Positions 1-13,100 of a DNA stretch of 64,000 bases are shown piece after piece. The stretch is from Xiphias gladius. Its lineage: Eukaryota; Chordata; Actinopteri; Istiophoriformes; Xiphiidae. The notes beneath the pieces are model-generated. The model had not been told where the DNA came from and did no database searches. It saw only the letters and a list, made by a program, of their open reading frames with translations. Position 1 is the first letter of the stretch, and each line of letters opens with the position of its first letter. A program made the translations under genes and the position numbers. The stretch is taken from assembly GCF_016859285.1 (NCBI RefSeq), contig NC_053401.1, positions 4,785,469-4,849,468 on the forward strand. Direction: 5' to 3'.

Positions 1-1456
1 ACTCAAAACTCCAGGCTACCTGTCATTCAGTGTATTTGGTGGAAGTCAGTTGTTATGTGTGGACTTTGTCGGTTTCAGTAGTCCTCAGATTTGTTCCCAT
101 TACAAGCTGCTGTGGTGTTTGGTGGCAACGCTGCAGTTCAAGCCCCCTTTCCTCCCCTCATCTTTCTCACTCTCTCTGGGCCCCTGCTTAAGGCAAGCCT
201 GTGAGAACGTTGTACTTTTCCTGGAAGGCACGGCTACGTGCAGATCGAAGGGAGGGATGGAACCTGAGTGGGTAGTCATCAGCGCAATAACATGTGCGCA
301 CGTCACAGGGCTGGCTCGAGGGCCCTGTGGAGTAAACCACAGAAGGCTGGGAATTATCGCTGCCTTTCCCTTTCAATTACAGAAAGCCTAAACACCTCCG
401 GAGGGACCGCGGAACCTTCCCATCCACCGCTCCAATTAGGAGGAAACTCTTGCTTTCTAACAATCTACAGTTAGGCTACTTCCCTCCTGTCCAAGGCCAC
501 CTGAAACAACTTGGCTCACATCCTGGCAGCTGCAGTGTGACATTGATGACTACTTTCACACAGCGTGGCTGCTGTGCTTTCACTACAACTGCCTCTTGTT
601 CTGGTCACAAGAAGAATGTTTGCGAATAATTATCCTGTTGTGTTAAAAGATATGAATGTCAGGTTCCTGATGTGGAAGTAAAGTATGGCTTGAGAATTTC
701 TAATCCTTTTACAATGCTCTGATGATCTCTTACATAACAGGAGGCACTAGAGCTGCAGGTGTTCCACCATACACACCATCTTATTTTAAAATAGCCAGTT
801 ATGCTAATAAGGTCATTAATTAAACTGATTAATGACTTAGCAAACACACGTCACATAATCTAAGGATGGTTTAGCTGGTCCATCAACCATCAACCATTAA
901 CTGTAGAGATGATGGTTTGATCCCCAGCTCCTCCTGTCCACATATCAAAGTGTCTCTGAGCAACAGCCTGAACCCCCAATAGCTGTAAAATAGCTGTAAA
1001 ATGTAACTTGAACTGTACAAAAGAATCTGATTCTGTCAGATTCTGATTCTGCTGCCTCCATTTTTGTCGAAATTGAATTAGTGGTGAAATTATGAAAGCA
1101 TGGAGACATTTGAAAAGTCTTCCAAGGTTCAGTGCTGGTGGGAGGCTGCAACATTTGAGATCAGTCAGCTGAAATGCATGGCAAGATACTCAAATCCAGA
1201 AGACAGAAAATCAGCAGAAAGGATAATGTTGATTTGGTAAGCACCTCCTTTTGGACAGTTGTTGTTTAGCAGGCAAATCTCAAGTGACCTCGTTTTGAAA
1301 CCTTTTTCAGCTCTAATCTGACACTTCCAAGCATGATATTTGAAACAAAGTGCCCCTCTGATTAGTGCCACTCAGTGTGATCTTTGGGCCAAAATCTAAC
1401 CCTAATTGCTACATCTGAGTGCAGCTGTGATAGTGCTGGAAACAAATCAGCAGTAC
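1..1456. other. nup37 intron 2 (part), no exon seen
   Basis: No further nup37 exon could be recognised on the minus strand here; the next expected coding block of the family (after the second exon) is not visible. The stretch is ordinary AT-rich intronic sequence with only short chance reading frames. The remaining exons must lie left of the window. Confidence 0.5.
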
Positions 1457-1578
1457 CTGATAGTGGGTATCCTGTCCAGCCGGGACTCAGGGCTCCAGGC
1501 AAGAGCATTGACACGTAATTCATGATGAAAAGCTCGAAGGACATTGAATTCAACTCCCTCAATCTCCATATCCTCTTC
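1457..1578 (-). CDS. nup37: nup37 coding exon 2
   Basis: 122 nt beginning EEDMEIEGVEF after a TTCCCACAG acceptor and ending in phase 2 at a GTACTG donor. It encodes the first WD40 blade region. Confidence 0.9.
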
Positions 1579-1817
1579 CTGTGGGAACAAGTGTGTCTTC
1601 ATAAGGGAAGGAATACACTGTGCAACAGCTAAACCAGGTTGTATGAAGCTGCATCTCTGACCTGGAAGAGGCAGGTGCCCACTACCACATACTGGTTTCC
1701 ACCATAGGCCAGGAGAGAGGCAGGGGTTCCAGAGCTGAAAGGACTGAACTCCACCACATGAACGTAGTCTTCGCATGCCACTGTGTGAGTGGGACTGCGG
1801 CTAGAGTCCTCCTGCAT
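1457..1817 (-). CDS. nup37: Nucleoporin NUP37, first two coding exons (partial)
   Basis: NUP37 is a WD40-repeat subunit of the NUP107-160 (Y) complex of the nuclear pore scaffold, also found at kinetochores. Coding exon 1 is 1817-1662 (52 codons, starting MQEDSSR and containing CEDYVHVVEFSPF and AYGGNQYVVVGTC); exon 2 is 1578-1457 (40 codons plus 2 nt, containing FHHELRVNALAWSPESRLD). Both match the N-terminus of the vertebrate protein closely: human has CEDYVHVVEF, YVVVGTC and AWSPETRLD at the same places. The intron between them has a GTCAGA donor and a TTCCCACAG acceptor in phase 0; exon 2 ends at a GTACTG donor in phase 2. The remaining roughly 230 residues, which complete the beta-propeller, lie outside the window. 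The gene is head-to-head with parpbp, as in human. Confidence 0.93.
1662..1817 (-). CDS. nup37: nup37 coding exon 1
   Basis: 156 nt, 52 codons, start ATG at 1817-1815, GT donor after CTCTTCCAG. A plausible acceptor (polypyrimidine then GATGTAG) just upstream of the ATG suggests a separate 5' non-coding exon. Confidence 0.9.
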
Positions 1818-2049
1818 TCTGTGTGTCCTGGTACGAGTGGCTTCAGATCAGAGCTTCAACTGTACTACATCAGAATAAAAGGGGACAGCACAGTGATTCA
1901 GTTATATACAGAAGACAATTATATGTTAGCTTGAGTTAGATTCTGGGTGAAATGACGATATAAACTGTGAGACAATATACAGTAAATTTGTCAACTGCCA
2001 TAGATTTTGTCACATAATGGTGTATGGGTAGCCATTCCTTTATTACCTC

Positions 2050-2690
2050 TGGGTTAGGCCATTATGGGCAATGTTTAAAATCAATGAACGTGTCTGCTTT
2101 ATGACAATAATAACATTCTCAGATTTTTGTATCAATGCATTAAGTATTTTGATTTGTCAGGACATTCATTTGCTACTGCCTGGCTGTTTTAACCATGAAC
2201 CGTTTCTCAATGGATTTTCCTGAAAAGAATTACAATATCACTAAATAATTTTGCATATATGATGATGAATGGTTCTCTCTGTATTTTCCACTCCTAGCTT
2301 GAGTAGAACCACAAGTTCTGCTTTTTGTAAGGACCTAGACTATAGTAAAATAAAAAATAAAAATGTGGGCATTTTTGTGAGATTTCGTAATATTAATGCC
2401 CACACAAAACAACATTTCAACTGAACTAAATCTATAGCTTGAGCACTGGTGCTGATATATTCTTAACTGTAATGTAATGCTGGATGCACATGATGAGTTC
2501 AATGGCAAGTTCAACTGTTCATGGACAAAACAGCCAGACAGGAGTGTCTGTTTCTGGCTAATTCAGCAAATGAATGACCTGACGAATCAAAATGCTGACT
2601 AGTTAATGCATTGATACAAAAATCTGAGAATTTTATTATTGTCATAAAGCAGACAGGTTCATGAAAATCTATAATGACTTCTACATCAAA
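2050..2690. mobile_element. Palindromic non-autonomous DNA element (MITE-like)
   Basis: Two arms of about 150 bp face each other. The left arm (about 2065-2215) has GTGTCTGCTTTATGACAATA, CAGATTTTTGTATCAATGCA and a CATTCATTTGCT stretch; the right arm (about 2520-2680) carries the same words in reverse complement order. The centre (about 2216-2519) has no protein. The structure is that of a transposase-less DNA element or fold-back element. The family name was not identified. Confidence 0.7.
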
Positions 2691-3599
2691 TACTTCCTCA
2701 GCCTCTGAAGAGCACAGTTAGACAGTTAAATGGACACCCTCGCGAGGTAGGCACTACACGTTTGTCAGAAAACGCAAGGCCAAACTTCCTTCAAATATTT
2801 ACTTGTTTTAAATATCCCTGTACGCAAAGAGGCTTACAGAGCTAATAGGGCACAATTTGGGTATTTTTTCTGAAACTAAATCGGTCAGCCTTCAGTACGG
2901 CAAACATCAAAAACACATAGCAGTGCTTTATATTATATATATTTAACTCGACTTTAGATGTAATCCCAATTTAGCTACAGAGGGTAGAGCCATATTCCCA
3001 CGATATTAATTAGAGAGCATAGTGAAATACAGTTCAGATGGTAACTTTACCATGAGACTAACGACTCGTAAAAGTTATTTCTCACAAACTAGTAAGTCTA
3101 CAGTTAATCAAGGCAATGTTTAACTGCCAAATAACGATAGAGTGCCCCCTGGCAAAGAGATAAAACGTGTCTACTACCTGGCGCAGATATGAGTACACAG
3201 CTAGCTAGCAATTATCCAAACAAAAGTGTATAGTGTATGTAAAGTGTACAATTCAACCTCCGACCGACAACTCAATAATCACCCCTTAGTTATTAGGGTA
3301 TATTCGCACTCAGAATACATTACTGAATGTTATACTTTACCACCTTAATGTTGAATCAAAGGGTGCGCGCCTTCGGGATGTTTTCAACCTTCTTCCGACT
3401 ACGACATGGGCTGTACCATGGGGTAGAAAGGACAAGGGGGGAATTCGAGCAACGTAAATGGAAACAATCTAAATCACGTGGCGGTATATAGATATGCCAT
3501 TGAGCTGCAAAGTTTACGTTGTCCTAATCAACACCTTCTACTATTATACGTCGAAATTTAAAAAAAAAATTGTATGGGAGTAATATTTTTAATCCGTCA

Positions 3600-3720
3600 G
3601 CACCCATTGTTGTATAGTACAAGCTGATTGGCCAGGAGGCAGAAAACGTCATCGGCAATTTAAAATTTCAAAACTGCTGCTTTTTTTTTTGTCGTGGACG
3701 TGCACTGTTGGAGACTGCTG
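3600..3720. promoter_or_regulatory. Shared nup37/parpbp promoter region
   Basis: This lies between the divergent genes. It has an inverted CCAAT box (ATTGG at 3627-3631), a CRE-like ACGTCATC around 3645, and AT-rich TTTAAA/TTCAAA words (about 3660-3672) resembling a CHR element. No TATA box is seen at the expected place. CCAAT plus CHR is the usual set-up of cell-cycle-controlled genes, which suits parpbp. The transcription start is inferred, not shown. Confidence 0.45.
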
Positions 3721-3879
3721 CAATATTGGAGGTTTGCACCATCCAGTTAGCAATTGTTTGTGAGTTATTGTAGCCATTTGGTTAGCAAACCCTTATGTTA
3801 TGTGCTGCGTATTATGCGTACGCATGTAGTGGAAGCTGACAAAAAAGACACACGGTGGCATTTTTGAAATAAACTGATT
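3700..3879 (+). other. parpbp: parpbp 5' untranslated exon (inferred)
   Basis: A consensus GTAAGT donor begins at 3880 and a TGCTGTCTTAG acceptor ends at 4185, seven bases before the parpbp ATG. This gives a 306-bp intron in the 5' leader. The left limit of the exon is approximate. Confidence 0.5.
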
Positions 3880-4191
3880 GTAAGTTAACTCAGCACTACA
3901 AGCCTGACGGTTTTCTTTTTAAGGAAAGTGGTAAGAAATTCTTTACAACTAGGTTATAGTGTAGTTCTGCATTTATTTTGAAGTCCAATCACTTTATTTT
4001 GCTCCTTCAAAGTCACATTTTTATGGTTACAGCCTGCCCTCTGCAGTAAAACCTGATTTATTTAAGTAAAAGTGAAACCTGACTAGAGTGTATGAAGTGG
4101 TATCACACATCTGTCTTTGTTTTAAGTCTAGTAAGCCATTTGTTGACAAATTTCGAAAAATACTTTATTTTTTGTGCTGTCTTAGTGAACA

Positions 4192-4341
4192 ATGGAAGCT
4201 TTGGGAGACCGTCTGAAGCTGATGCTGAAAACCTTCAGGAGAGAGTGCCACAGGGTTTTACAGTCTGAGAGGACCACCGTTCATGGAGCTGATGGCATGC
4301 TGATGGTGCTGCAGCTGGCCATGGCAGAAGTGAATAAACAG
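4192..4341 (+). CDS. parpbp: parpbp coding exon 1
   Basis: 50 codons, residues 1-50, from MEALGDRLK to AEVNKQ; donor GTAACA, phase 0. The start is supported by the in-frame family N-terminus and by the splice acceptor just upstream. Confidence 0.9.
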
Positions 4342-7300
4342 GTAACAGTCAGTTCCCTTCGTTCAAGCCACCCTCTGTTCAGTTCAGTTCAAAGTACCTT
4401 GTCTCTCAATGAGCAAAAAGTTTGCAAAAACAAATAAACGCAATCAATTAATTCATACACATAAAAACAGTTTAAAAAAAAGAGTTGAAATGCACATGAG
4501 TTAACTGCACTGGCAAATCTGTAGCAAGCCAACAATATCCAACACCACAAAGGCACATTATGTCAAAAAGTGCAAGTGCGTTCATCACTCTATAGATGAG
4601 GTAAACCAACCATTTTCTTGTAATTTGGCCATTGATAATCTTGTTGGAGACTTATTCAGCGTTAAGCTGTGCGAGAGATCTCTGGCAATCGGCTGTAATC
4701 CTTTTAATAAAAGGATTAAACCAAGCAAGTAAATGGAAAAGTCAAAACACTTTCAATAAAAAAGGATGAAAGCGTTGAAAATATCCTGATCTACAGCAGA
4801 AGTGTTCCTGCAGTAAGTTGTCCGGTGGGCCAAACGCAAGGCTGCACGAGCCCAGTTCATATCATCATCATGGCATAGTTCAATTGAACCATCAGGCTGA
4901 CTGTCATCACGTCCATAACTGATGACATTACCGCTGGTTTCCGGCTGAGACTGCTCATGGCCCATTTTTTTTTTTGGACTGCGGGAGAAGGTCATTCTGC
5001 TTTTGAACTGATTGGTTCCAGCCCGTCAGTAATTATGGCTGCTGCTCTAAATGTTTTCTCTCTTGCTGTGACAGCACGGTGGAGAGTTCAAAGTGGCTCT
5101 GAGTGATGTCCTGATGGCCTGGAAACACTTACTGTTAGGCAAACTTCACCTGCCACCCCCCAACTTTGCACGCTTGGAGAACTATGATCTCATCCTGGAG
5201 GCATACGAATCCTTCCTGAAACGCTCCAACACCGTGGACCTGGTTGATATCCTCTCCATGTACAAACAGCTGAGACCAGCGGACTCCGATCCAGAGGAGC
5301 CTGTGAGCCCGGTGAGCAGGAGCTGGTTGAAATCAGACTGATGATGTTGATTGTGGATGGTCAGACTACTGAGTTAGAGATAAGACCAATTAATTTATCT
5401 CTCTAATATATTTTTTTTTATTCTTTTGCCAAGATCCTGTTGTTTGAGTTCCTATCAGGCAACATGGAGGTCGCAGAGTTGGCAGACTCCTCAGTCCCGG
5501 CAACACCGTCTAGTAAAGGCAGGCCCTGCAGCTCACAGGTAGGCCCAGTCCTGCTTTCATGCATTAATAGAAAGGTACAATTTATTTCATAAACTCCCAA
5601 AAGAAATCTCCTGTTTCCACTTTACCCTCTACCCTCATATAAAGTGTTTTCAGTAATATGAAATGCTTTTTCCCCTGCTGGCGATAATCCATGCCTTTAC
5701 TTTTCAAGTCTTCAGCTTAGTTTCTGTCTGGAATCCATCCCGCTCTTACTGACAGGAACTCTATATCATATCACTCAGATTTAAGAGTGCAATGTGAGTT
5801 CAATTACCAGGCAGATGTTTAACACACAACACAATGTGGGGCTGGGCAAGTGCTTCTGTAACGGTCTCTTTCCTCCACTCTTCTGTCACTTGCAAATTTA
5901 TGAGTTTTAAATGGAGGGTTGCCGCTGCACTACCAATGAGGGTGATGTAATTTTTGGAGTTTAATACAGGCTGTCAGCTGCTGTTAGCAGTTTTACTCAG
6001 GCACTAAAGATATTGTCCCTTTTTGGTAGTTGATAAACACAACCTGGACTGGCCAAAGGTTTTAACAAAGGAATAATTTGACAGCTTCAGAAACGCGTTC
6101 ATTTGCTTTCTGGTGGAGCGATGTGTGAGAGAATCAATACCACACTCATGTCCGTCCGTTTTAAATATAAGGCTACATCCAGCAACTGTTGAGCTTAGCT
6201 TAGTTTAGCACAAAGACTGGAATGAGGGGAATAATCGCTAGCGTGGCTCTGTCCAAAGGTAACAAAATCAGTCTACTAGCACCTCTAAAGCTCACTGATT
6301 AACATGTTATATCTTGTTTTTTTTAAATCCGTACAGAAAACAAAGTGCAGATACGACAATTAGGTATTTCTTCCTGCAACTGCTCAGAGCCAAAATTTCA
6401 CCCACCATAAAATGGCAAATTGTCATTTTTACACGTCAGTGATTGAATTGATTAAACAAATGAGTTATAACACGTTAATTGGCTTTGGAGGTGCTGGTAG
6501 GTAGATTTTGTTACCCTTTGACAGAGCCAGGCTAGCCGTTTTCCAGCTGTTTCCAGTCCTTCTGCTAAGCTAAGCAAAGCGGCTGCTAGCTATAGCCTGA
6601 TATATAACTATTTAATTGAGTGATAATGGTGTATAACTTAATAATGTGTATTCTGTGTATTATCAATAGGTGAAAATTGCAGTGAGAAGGGTTTTCTGCT
6701 CCTACCTGAATTTGCTCGTGAACACCAAGAATGACATGGCCTTAGCACTAACCCTTGACGTCCCCAGTCGCACACTTGGACGACAGGCATTTACCGACAT
6801 CAAGCATGCCGCACATAACAACAACACTTCTCTCTTCTTGGTAAGAAACAGCCACACTCAGCATGCGCTCAGGCTTTAGCAATGATGTATTCGTACATTA
6901 CATAACAAGTAAACCAAAAGTATGACTTTATAAATTGGAATGATCCTCTTTGGTGCAACATTTAGGTTTTTTCATGTGATTTTCAGGCTGTGACATCTTT
7001 TGTGAGGGCCATCCAGCTCGGAGGAAAGGGCTACGCTCCAGCTGAGTCTGACCCACTGAGGAAACATGTCAAAGGCCTGTCTGACTATGTCCAGTTTCTA
7101 GACAACCTGGAAGAAATACTAGGGGAGATTCCTGACCCAAGGTACACAATACAGCTTAATCCAGACTTTCACTCGCTCCCTGTCTTACTGTTGCTTTTAA
7201 AGTCATGCCTCCCAGCGTGTGACAGAATCAGCTGTAATTTTTGGGAGGCCCTGAATGTGCTCCATTCAGAACTGAACGGTAAATTCCTGACGGATTCCAG

Positions 7301-10148
7301 TTCAATTTTTGATTTTTAAATCAAATTTGAATCAAAGTAGTAAAAGGGACACAGAGTTGCAATTCAAATTTTCGACAATGAGAGTTGAACTGAATGACTT
7401 AAAACTCAGAGGAATACAAATGACTGCGTCTCACACAGTCATTTGTGTGAAAATTTACAGTATATTTTCATGTTATGTAGATATTAAGCTCCAAATACAT
7501 TACAGGAATACTTTGACATATTGGGAAATTCCCATATTTGCTTTCTTGCCGAGAGTTAAGAGAAGATTGATACCTCTCTCACATCTGTCTGTTGAGTGTG
7601 AAGCTTCAGCCAGCAGCCGGTTAGCTCAGCTTAGCATAAAGACTGGAAACGGGGAAATAGCTAGCCGTCTCTCTCCAGAACTAACAAAATTGCCTACCGG
7701 CACATGTAAATTTTGCTCATTAATATATTTTATTTTGTTGACAGAGCCAGGTCAGCTGCATTACAATGACCCTAACTGACACTAAGGACTTTAAAAAGCA
7801 CCCCCTCTGATAGAAGTCACTGCTGGAGTTACAGTAAAAAAGATTTTATGAGAGCATCTGATGGAATGAATATGTTTTTTGCTATTTTTTCTGTATGACT
7901 TTGGACAGTCTGCAGCTATTTGTTTGTGGCCCTGGTCCCGCAATACATTGGAAGTTTTATGTGATTATGTATCTGAATCTGTCCAGGCCAGATTAGATAG
8001 ATAACTTTGGATCGCCGTGGGGCATGGAGATTTCTAGGAACTCATCAGGGCTGGTTCCTTTGGTGGACTGATTCCTCATGCTAAAGCAGGAGACCATCAA
8101 GCCACTTAGAGTGGTTGCAATCTTCCTGTCTGTGGTCTAGGCATAGCCACTCAGAATTTGTAACCAAATTGAGTTACAGTGTTTTTGTTATAATGGCATT
8201 CAATGGTTTTATCTTAACTTTTTCAACTCTTCTGAATGATAAAACCTCTTATTTTCTGATAAACGGATCAAATATGGACTTCAGTTCTTGCAATTGACAT
8301 GGCGACTGCTTGTCAGTGAAATGGCGACCCAACCAACCCCAATTTTCCACTATCCTTTCTAAAATTATCGATTCAAGAGTGGCCAGAATGAGTCACCACA
8401 ACAAAAACTTGAAGAAAAAATGAAGTCCTCTCACGGGAAAAACAAAGACACATAGTTGCACTTCTTCCAGTAGTGTAAACTCAGAGCAACTACTGTTACA
8501 GCTAGCTCTGAGCCCAGATTGGAAGAGGAGGTCAGTGTAAGTGGTGCAATACCGTCCGAGCTCAAAATGATCAGATGGGAGAACAATGAGACGCTGACGG
8601 CAATGACATCGGCCATGACCTCTCCTAGATCCGTCGAGAAAATGGGGGAACGCCTTATGCACACATAAAGCCGAATTAACCAGGTTGAGGAAGCATCTGC
8701 CCACTCTACTCGCCTGCTAGACTACCTGCTGTTACGTGAGAGGCAACTTGAGAAAAGATGCGAAAAGTTTAAGGATTACACAAGGAGGGAACAACTTGCA
8801 AATTTATGTTGTTAATGAAGGCATACAGTCGGGGGACACGGTGCTGTGGACTGAGATATTTTTGAGGGAGCTATTGGATATACCAATTGATTTCATCCTG
8901 GTGCTGGAACGAGCCAACAGGTCCCTCCAGCAGAGACCCGCTGATGAGAATGCTCCCCCGAGGTCGGTCGTTTGTCAACCACCAACATAAACATCCGGTG
9001 TTGGTCAAAGCCTGGAGCAGGAAAAAATCTGCAGCACAAGGGGAAAAGGATCTACATGGATCACCACTGCTCACCGGCCCTACAAAAGAGGAGATGTGAG
9101 TACGCTGAAATCAAGAAACAACCGGGGGAGAGAAATATCCGGTTCCAAACATCGTATCCAGCTAACCTGAAGGTCCACTTAAGGGAGGGTATCAAATCAT
9201 ACAACTCTGCATGGGAAGCGGCAGAGGGCTTACTGCCACTGGGAATTAAAGAAGACAAAGGGCTGGATGAAGAACTAAATCAAATAGCTCGCAGTCTCAT
9301 CCAAGACATGGAGGCCCTACTGAAGGACGCAATAGCTGCTGACTGAGAGGGGGTGAGTTATTCCGACATATGGCACCCCTAAATTATCTGTGATGACTCG
9401 ATCTGATTAGTTGTGGTCATTTCAGTTCAGTGTTCTAACAAATATGTATATCGCTGCCAGCTCATACTTGGGATAGGGGTAGATCAAAAAAAAAAAAAAG
9501 CTCGTGGAGGAGCAAGGTCGAGCGAGAGGGAGCTTGAGACATGCAGAGGATTGCACTCCGTAACTGCCAACCACATCAGCGAGGGCCCTTGGCTTCTGTC
9601 ATTGGCTTTCCCCTCAGAGCTGGAATTTAACTGCATGGTGAATGGGACTTCTATAGGCAAACATTCCACACTATAGCCTCAGAGGCTGTAGGAATTTTAA
9701 TATGTGGTGGCAATTTGAATGTCTAACTGAATGATACACTCAACTCATCAAGACCAAGTACCAGACAAACTAAAACAATAAATACTGTTATGCAGGAGAT
9801 GGGAATTAATGACGTATGGAGGGACTAATATCCGGCAGGCCAAGATTATGCTAATTTTTCTCATCCCCACTCTGCTAACACATGAACTGCCTATTTTTTT
9901 TTTTAAATTTATTATACAGACAGGCATTGAATTATTTGTAGTGATATTGGAAATATGGATATTTCAGATCATAGTCCGAACAAACACTCAGAGGTTAGAG
10001 TAACGCAGCCCCAGCAAGTTTCCCGATTTATGGCTGAATTTCAAATTTCAAGACGAGGCTGGCAATTTTATATATTTTTGTTTTAGTCAAAAAATCCATG
10101 AAAAGACCAAACGAGCGATGTGTTAGTCCATCTGTGTGTGTGCGTGTT

Positions 10149-10183
<35 letters not shown>

Positions 10184-13100
10184 AGTGTTTGGGCAAACAC
10201 TATTAACACAGACTTATCCTTAAGTTTAGAATGACTGTATTCTTTTCTGAACTGAGGAAAAATAAAATCATCTTCATGGTTACAGCAGTTTTTTTCCTTA
10301 GTTGCCACATTCTATAATTAGGGATAAATCACTAATTTGTAGAAGATGCTAGAACAAAAAAAACTTTTTTCCATTCCAAGTAATGCATCCTTACAAAATG
10401 CTATATAATTTATTGTAGCCTCGCACTACATTTCCAGAGAAATCCCGCTGAGCTGATATGGGGAACACAGAGATTCCAAGAAAAGTCAAGTACATGTCGG
10501 TATCTGGCAACGACTGAAGTCAAATACAGTGAAACTCGTGATTTATGATTGAGTGGAATTTTCTTTGAATTGCTTTCAAGTTCAGGTTAAAATCTGCTTC
10601 CTCTCTGGTGTGGCCGATTCAATGCTCATTAATTGAATTAAAATTCAGAAAGTTGAACTGAGCTTAGCAGCTCTGCGTGGGGGGCCCTGCTGCTGCTTTT
10701 GTTCATAGGCATATTTACAGCCAGTGTAACAGCCTGGCAGGCACCTGTGCACTAAAAAAAACACCTGTGATCATGAAATCCACCTGTCCCACTGCATCTT
10801 GTTATTATTTCCTTGAAATCCCTGTAATGACTCCCATCTAAGCTTCTCATGATAACATTTTGATTGCTAAAGCATGGTCATCTTTGCTACATCAAAGACT
10901 GTCTTTGTTAAATAACTTGTTCCCTGTTTGGTTCGCTCACTTTGATGAATTATCATCAAACCTCGAGCTCCACAGATCATTCTCCATACCATTACAGATT
11001 ATTTTGAATGTCGAGGCATTTGGCACCACAACAAAAGTGGTTATCAGAAATGATTTAGCCGTTCAATCATGTGAGGGTTGAGCTTTGAGGTGAAGCTGTT
11101 GAAGGCACCCTTTGTAGCAGTCCCAGTAGCGACGTTAACTTCACTCAGCCGAGCCATAACAACACATTGTGATGTTTGTGTAGTAGTGGATTCGACTCTC
11201 ACTGCTCTTCTGAGGGTTCTCAGTTCATGCGGGCTGATGAGAGCGCTCCACGTCTGATGAGACACTGATGAACTCAGCCAACATGTGTCTTTCAACAGGC
11301 AGTGCCTTTATGCTCTCAGTGGAGTACTGTATTTCCTCATACAAACACCTTCTATGGAGAGTTCAGGGCCCCTTGTTCAGTGAACATCTGTTTTCCCAAA
11401 TGATTCTGTTACTGAGCCCGGCTCGCTCACATCAGAGCTGGGTCAGGGTTGGACCACCGCCTCTCCACCTTACTGCGATGTTTTCTAACACGCTTTAGTG
11501 CACTTGACTGTTATAAACCTACACAAGTGATATGTTGCGATGATTTTTGGACATGCAGCACAGACAGTGTGCGAGCATGGACGCTAATCCCCCAGAACTT
11601 TAAAGAGGAAAATCCTGCTCGAGTTTGAGTGTTCTCTGCTGACAGTCCACCGGTGAGCACAGTGACACTGCCTGGGGAGACTTTAACAGGGATGTGGAGC
11701 ATATTTTCTGGTTCATAACTGTTAACATTGGCAAAGCTGCGTTACAGTGAAATAAAGCTCAACTGGATGTTAACACCAAAACAATTACTCTGAGCCCTTA
11801 AAGTCAGTGTCCAATTAATTGAAAGTAAAGCTGCAGTATATCTTTTGAAGACGTTCAGACTAAGGCCCAGGCTTTTCTGGGTTTTTCAGTTTTTAGGAGA
11901 GTTATTCATGTTGGCAAATATTGGCTGAACTTTTGAACACTATTAATTCCATCCAGATGAAAACCTTTGTGTGTGTGTGCATGTTCTGCAGAAGAAAGAG
12001 TCTACTCCTTTCCAAAACAAATAGTTTTTTTTTTTTTTTTTTTTTTTTCTCTCCCCCTCTACCTACGGCACAATAAAGCTCTCCCAGCAGATGTCAATGT
12101 GAGTGTCACTGTGTTTAATTTCAGTGTATGTGGAGCCAGGCTGGTGACCGCCATCAGGGCAGTGCTGGTGAAGGGTCGCAGCAGTGGAGATGCGTTGTAC
12201 GCTGCAGCTGAAGAGACAACAAAGGAGCTGAAGGAGAGGATCTGCCAGATACACCAGATCCAAAAACAGACTGCTAATGGAAGCGGGACCGGGATAAGCC
12301 CTGCAAGGGTAATATATAACCTCTGCTCTTCAGTCAGATTTGGTTTTTGTGTCTCTAACCGAAGTCCATACATTCATGCAGAAGCCACTTCATCTTCTTT
12401 CACAGTCAGCCATGTGAGGCAACAGTGCACTGATTGTGGTTGTGTTGCTGTTCGTCTCCAGCCGAAACCTTACGCAGTGAATCATGCCACTGCATACGGA
12501 GGTCGGGACACTGTGAAGGTGCTGATGGCACTGCTGGACGAAGAAGCCCTCATTCTTCCGTGTCAGAACAAGGCAGACCTGCTGTCTGAGGAGCAGCCCG
12601 TCCTCAGTGGAGCTGAGGGAACATGTGTCCTCACGTTGTTCAGGTTGGTGACAGCATGCAGTACAAACTGGAGCTTGACTGAAATGGCCTTTGTATTGCT
12701 AATAGGGCAGTATATTTTTAAATGTAACAGTTATATTTAATGCAGATACTTGGCCATGCTAGCAGCATGGCTCTGTGGATGGCAGTGTCAGTATGTTCAT
12801 CACTTTGTGTCCAGAATGAAATATTTCTATGTCTACTGGATGGATTCCAATAAAATTCTGTACATTCGTTGTTCCCAGATTACCTATTACCAAAAAGCTG
12901 CAAAACTTCTCATCATCCTCAGCTGTAGTTCAGGTTTAGTGCTAATTACCAAATGCCAGCATGCTAATATGCAAAATTAAGATGTGTTACCGTTTAACTC
13001 AACGCACTGCTGTGACTAAGTACAGCCTCACAGAGCCACTGTGGACTTACTTAAAGTTATTTACTTAAAGTGTTGCTTTAATAATTAGCGGATTCATTTT

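Noticed and set aside
7309..7779. 156-codon plus-strand frame downstream of parpbp exon 5
   Set aside because: It lies in the intron and runs into a family A repeat arm; no protein similarity seen.
11967..12740. 257-codon plus-strand frame around parpbp exons 6 and 7
   Set aside because: It is two real exons plus retained introns; splice sites at 12125, 12308, 12462 and 12643 keep the family frame.
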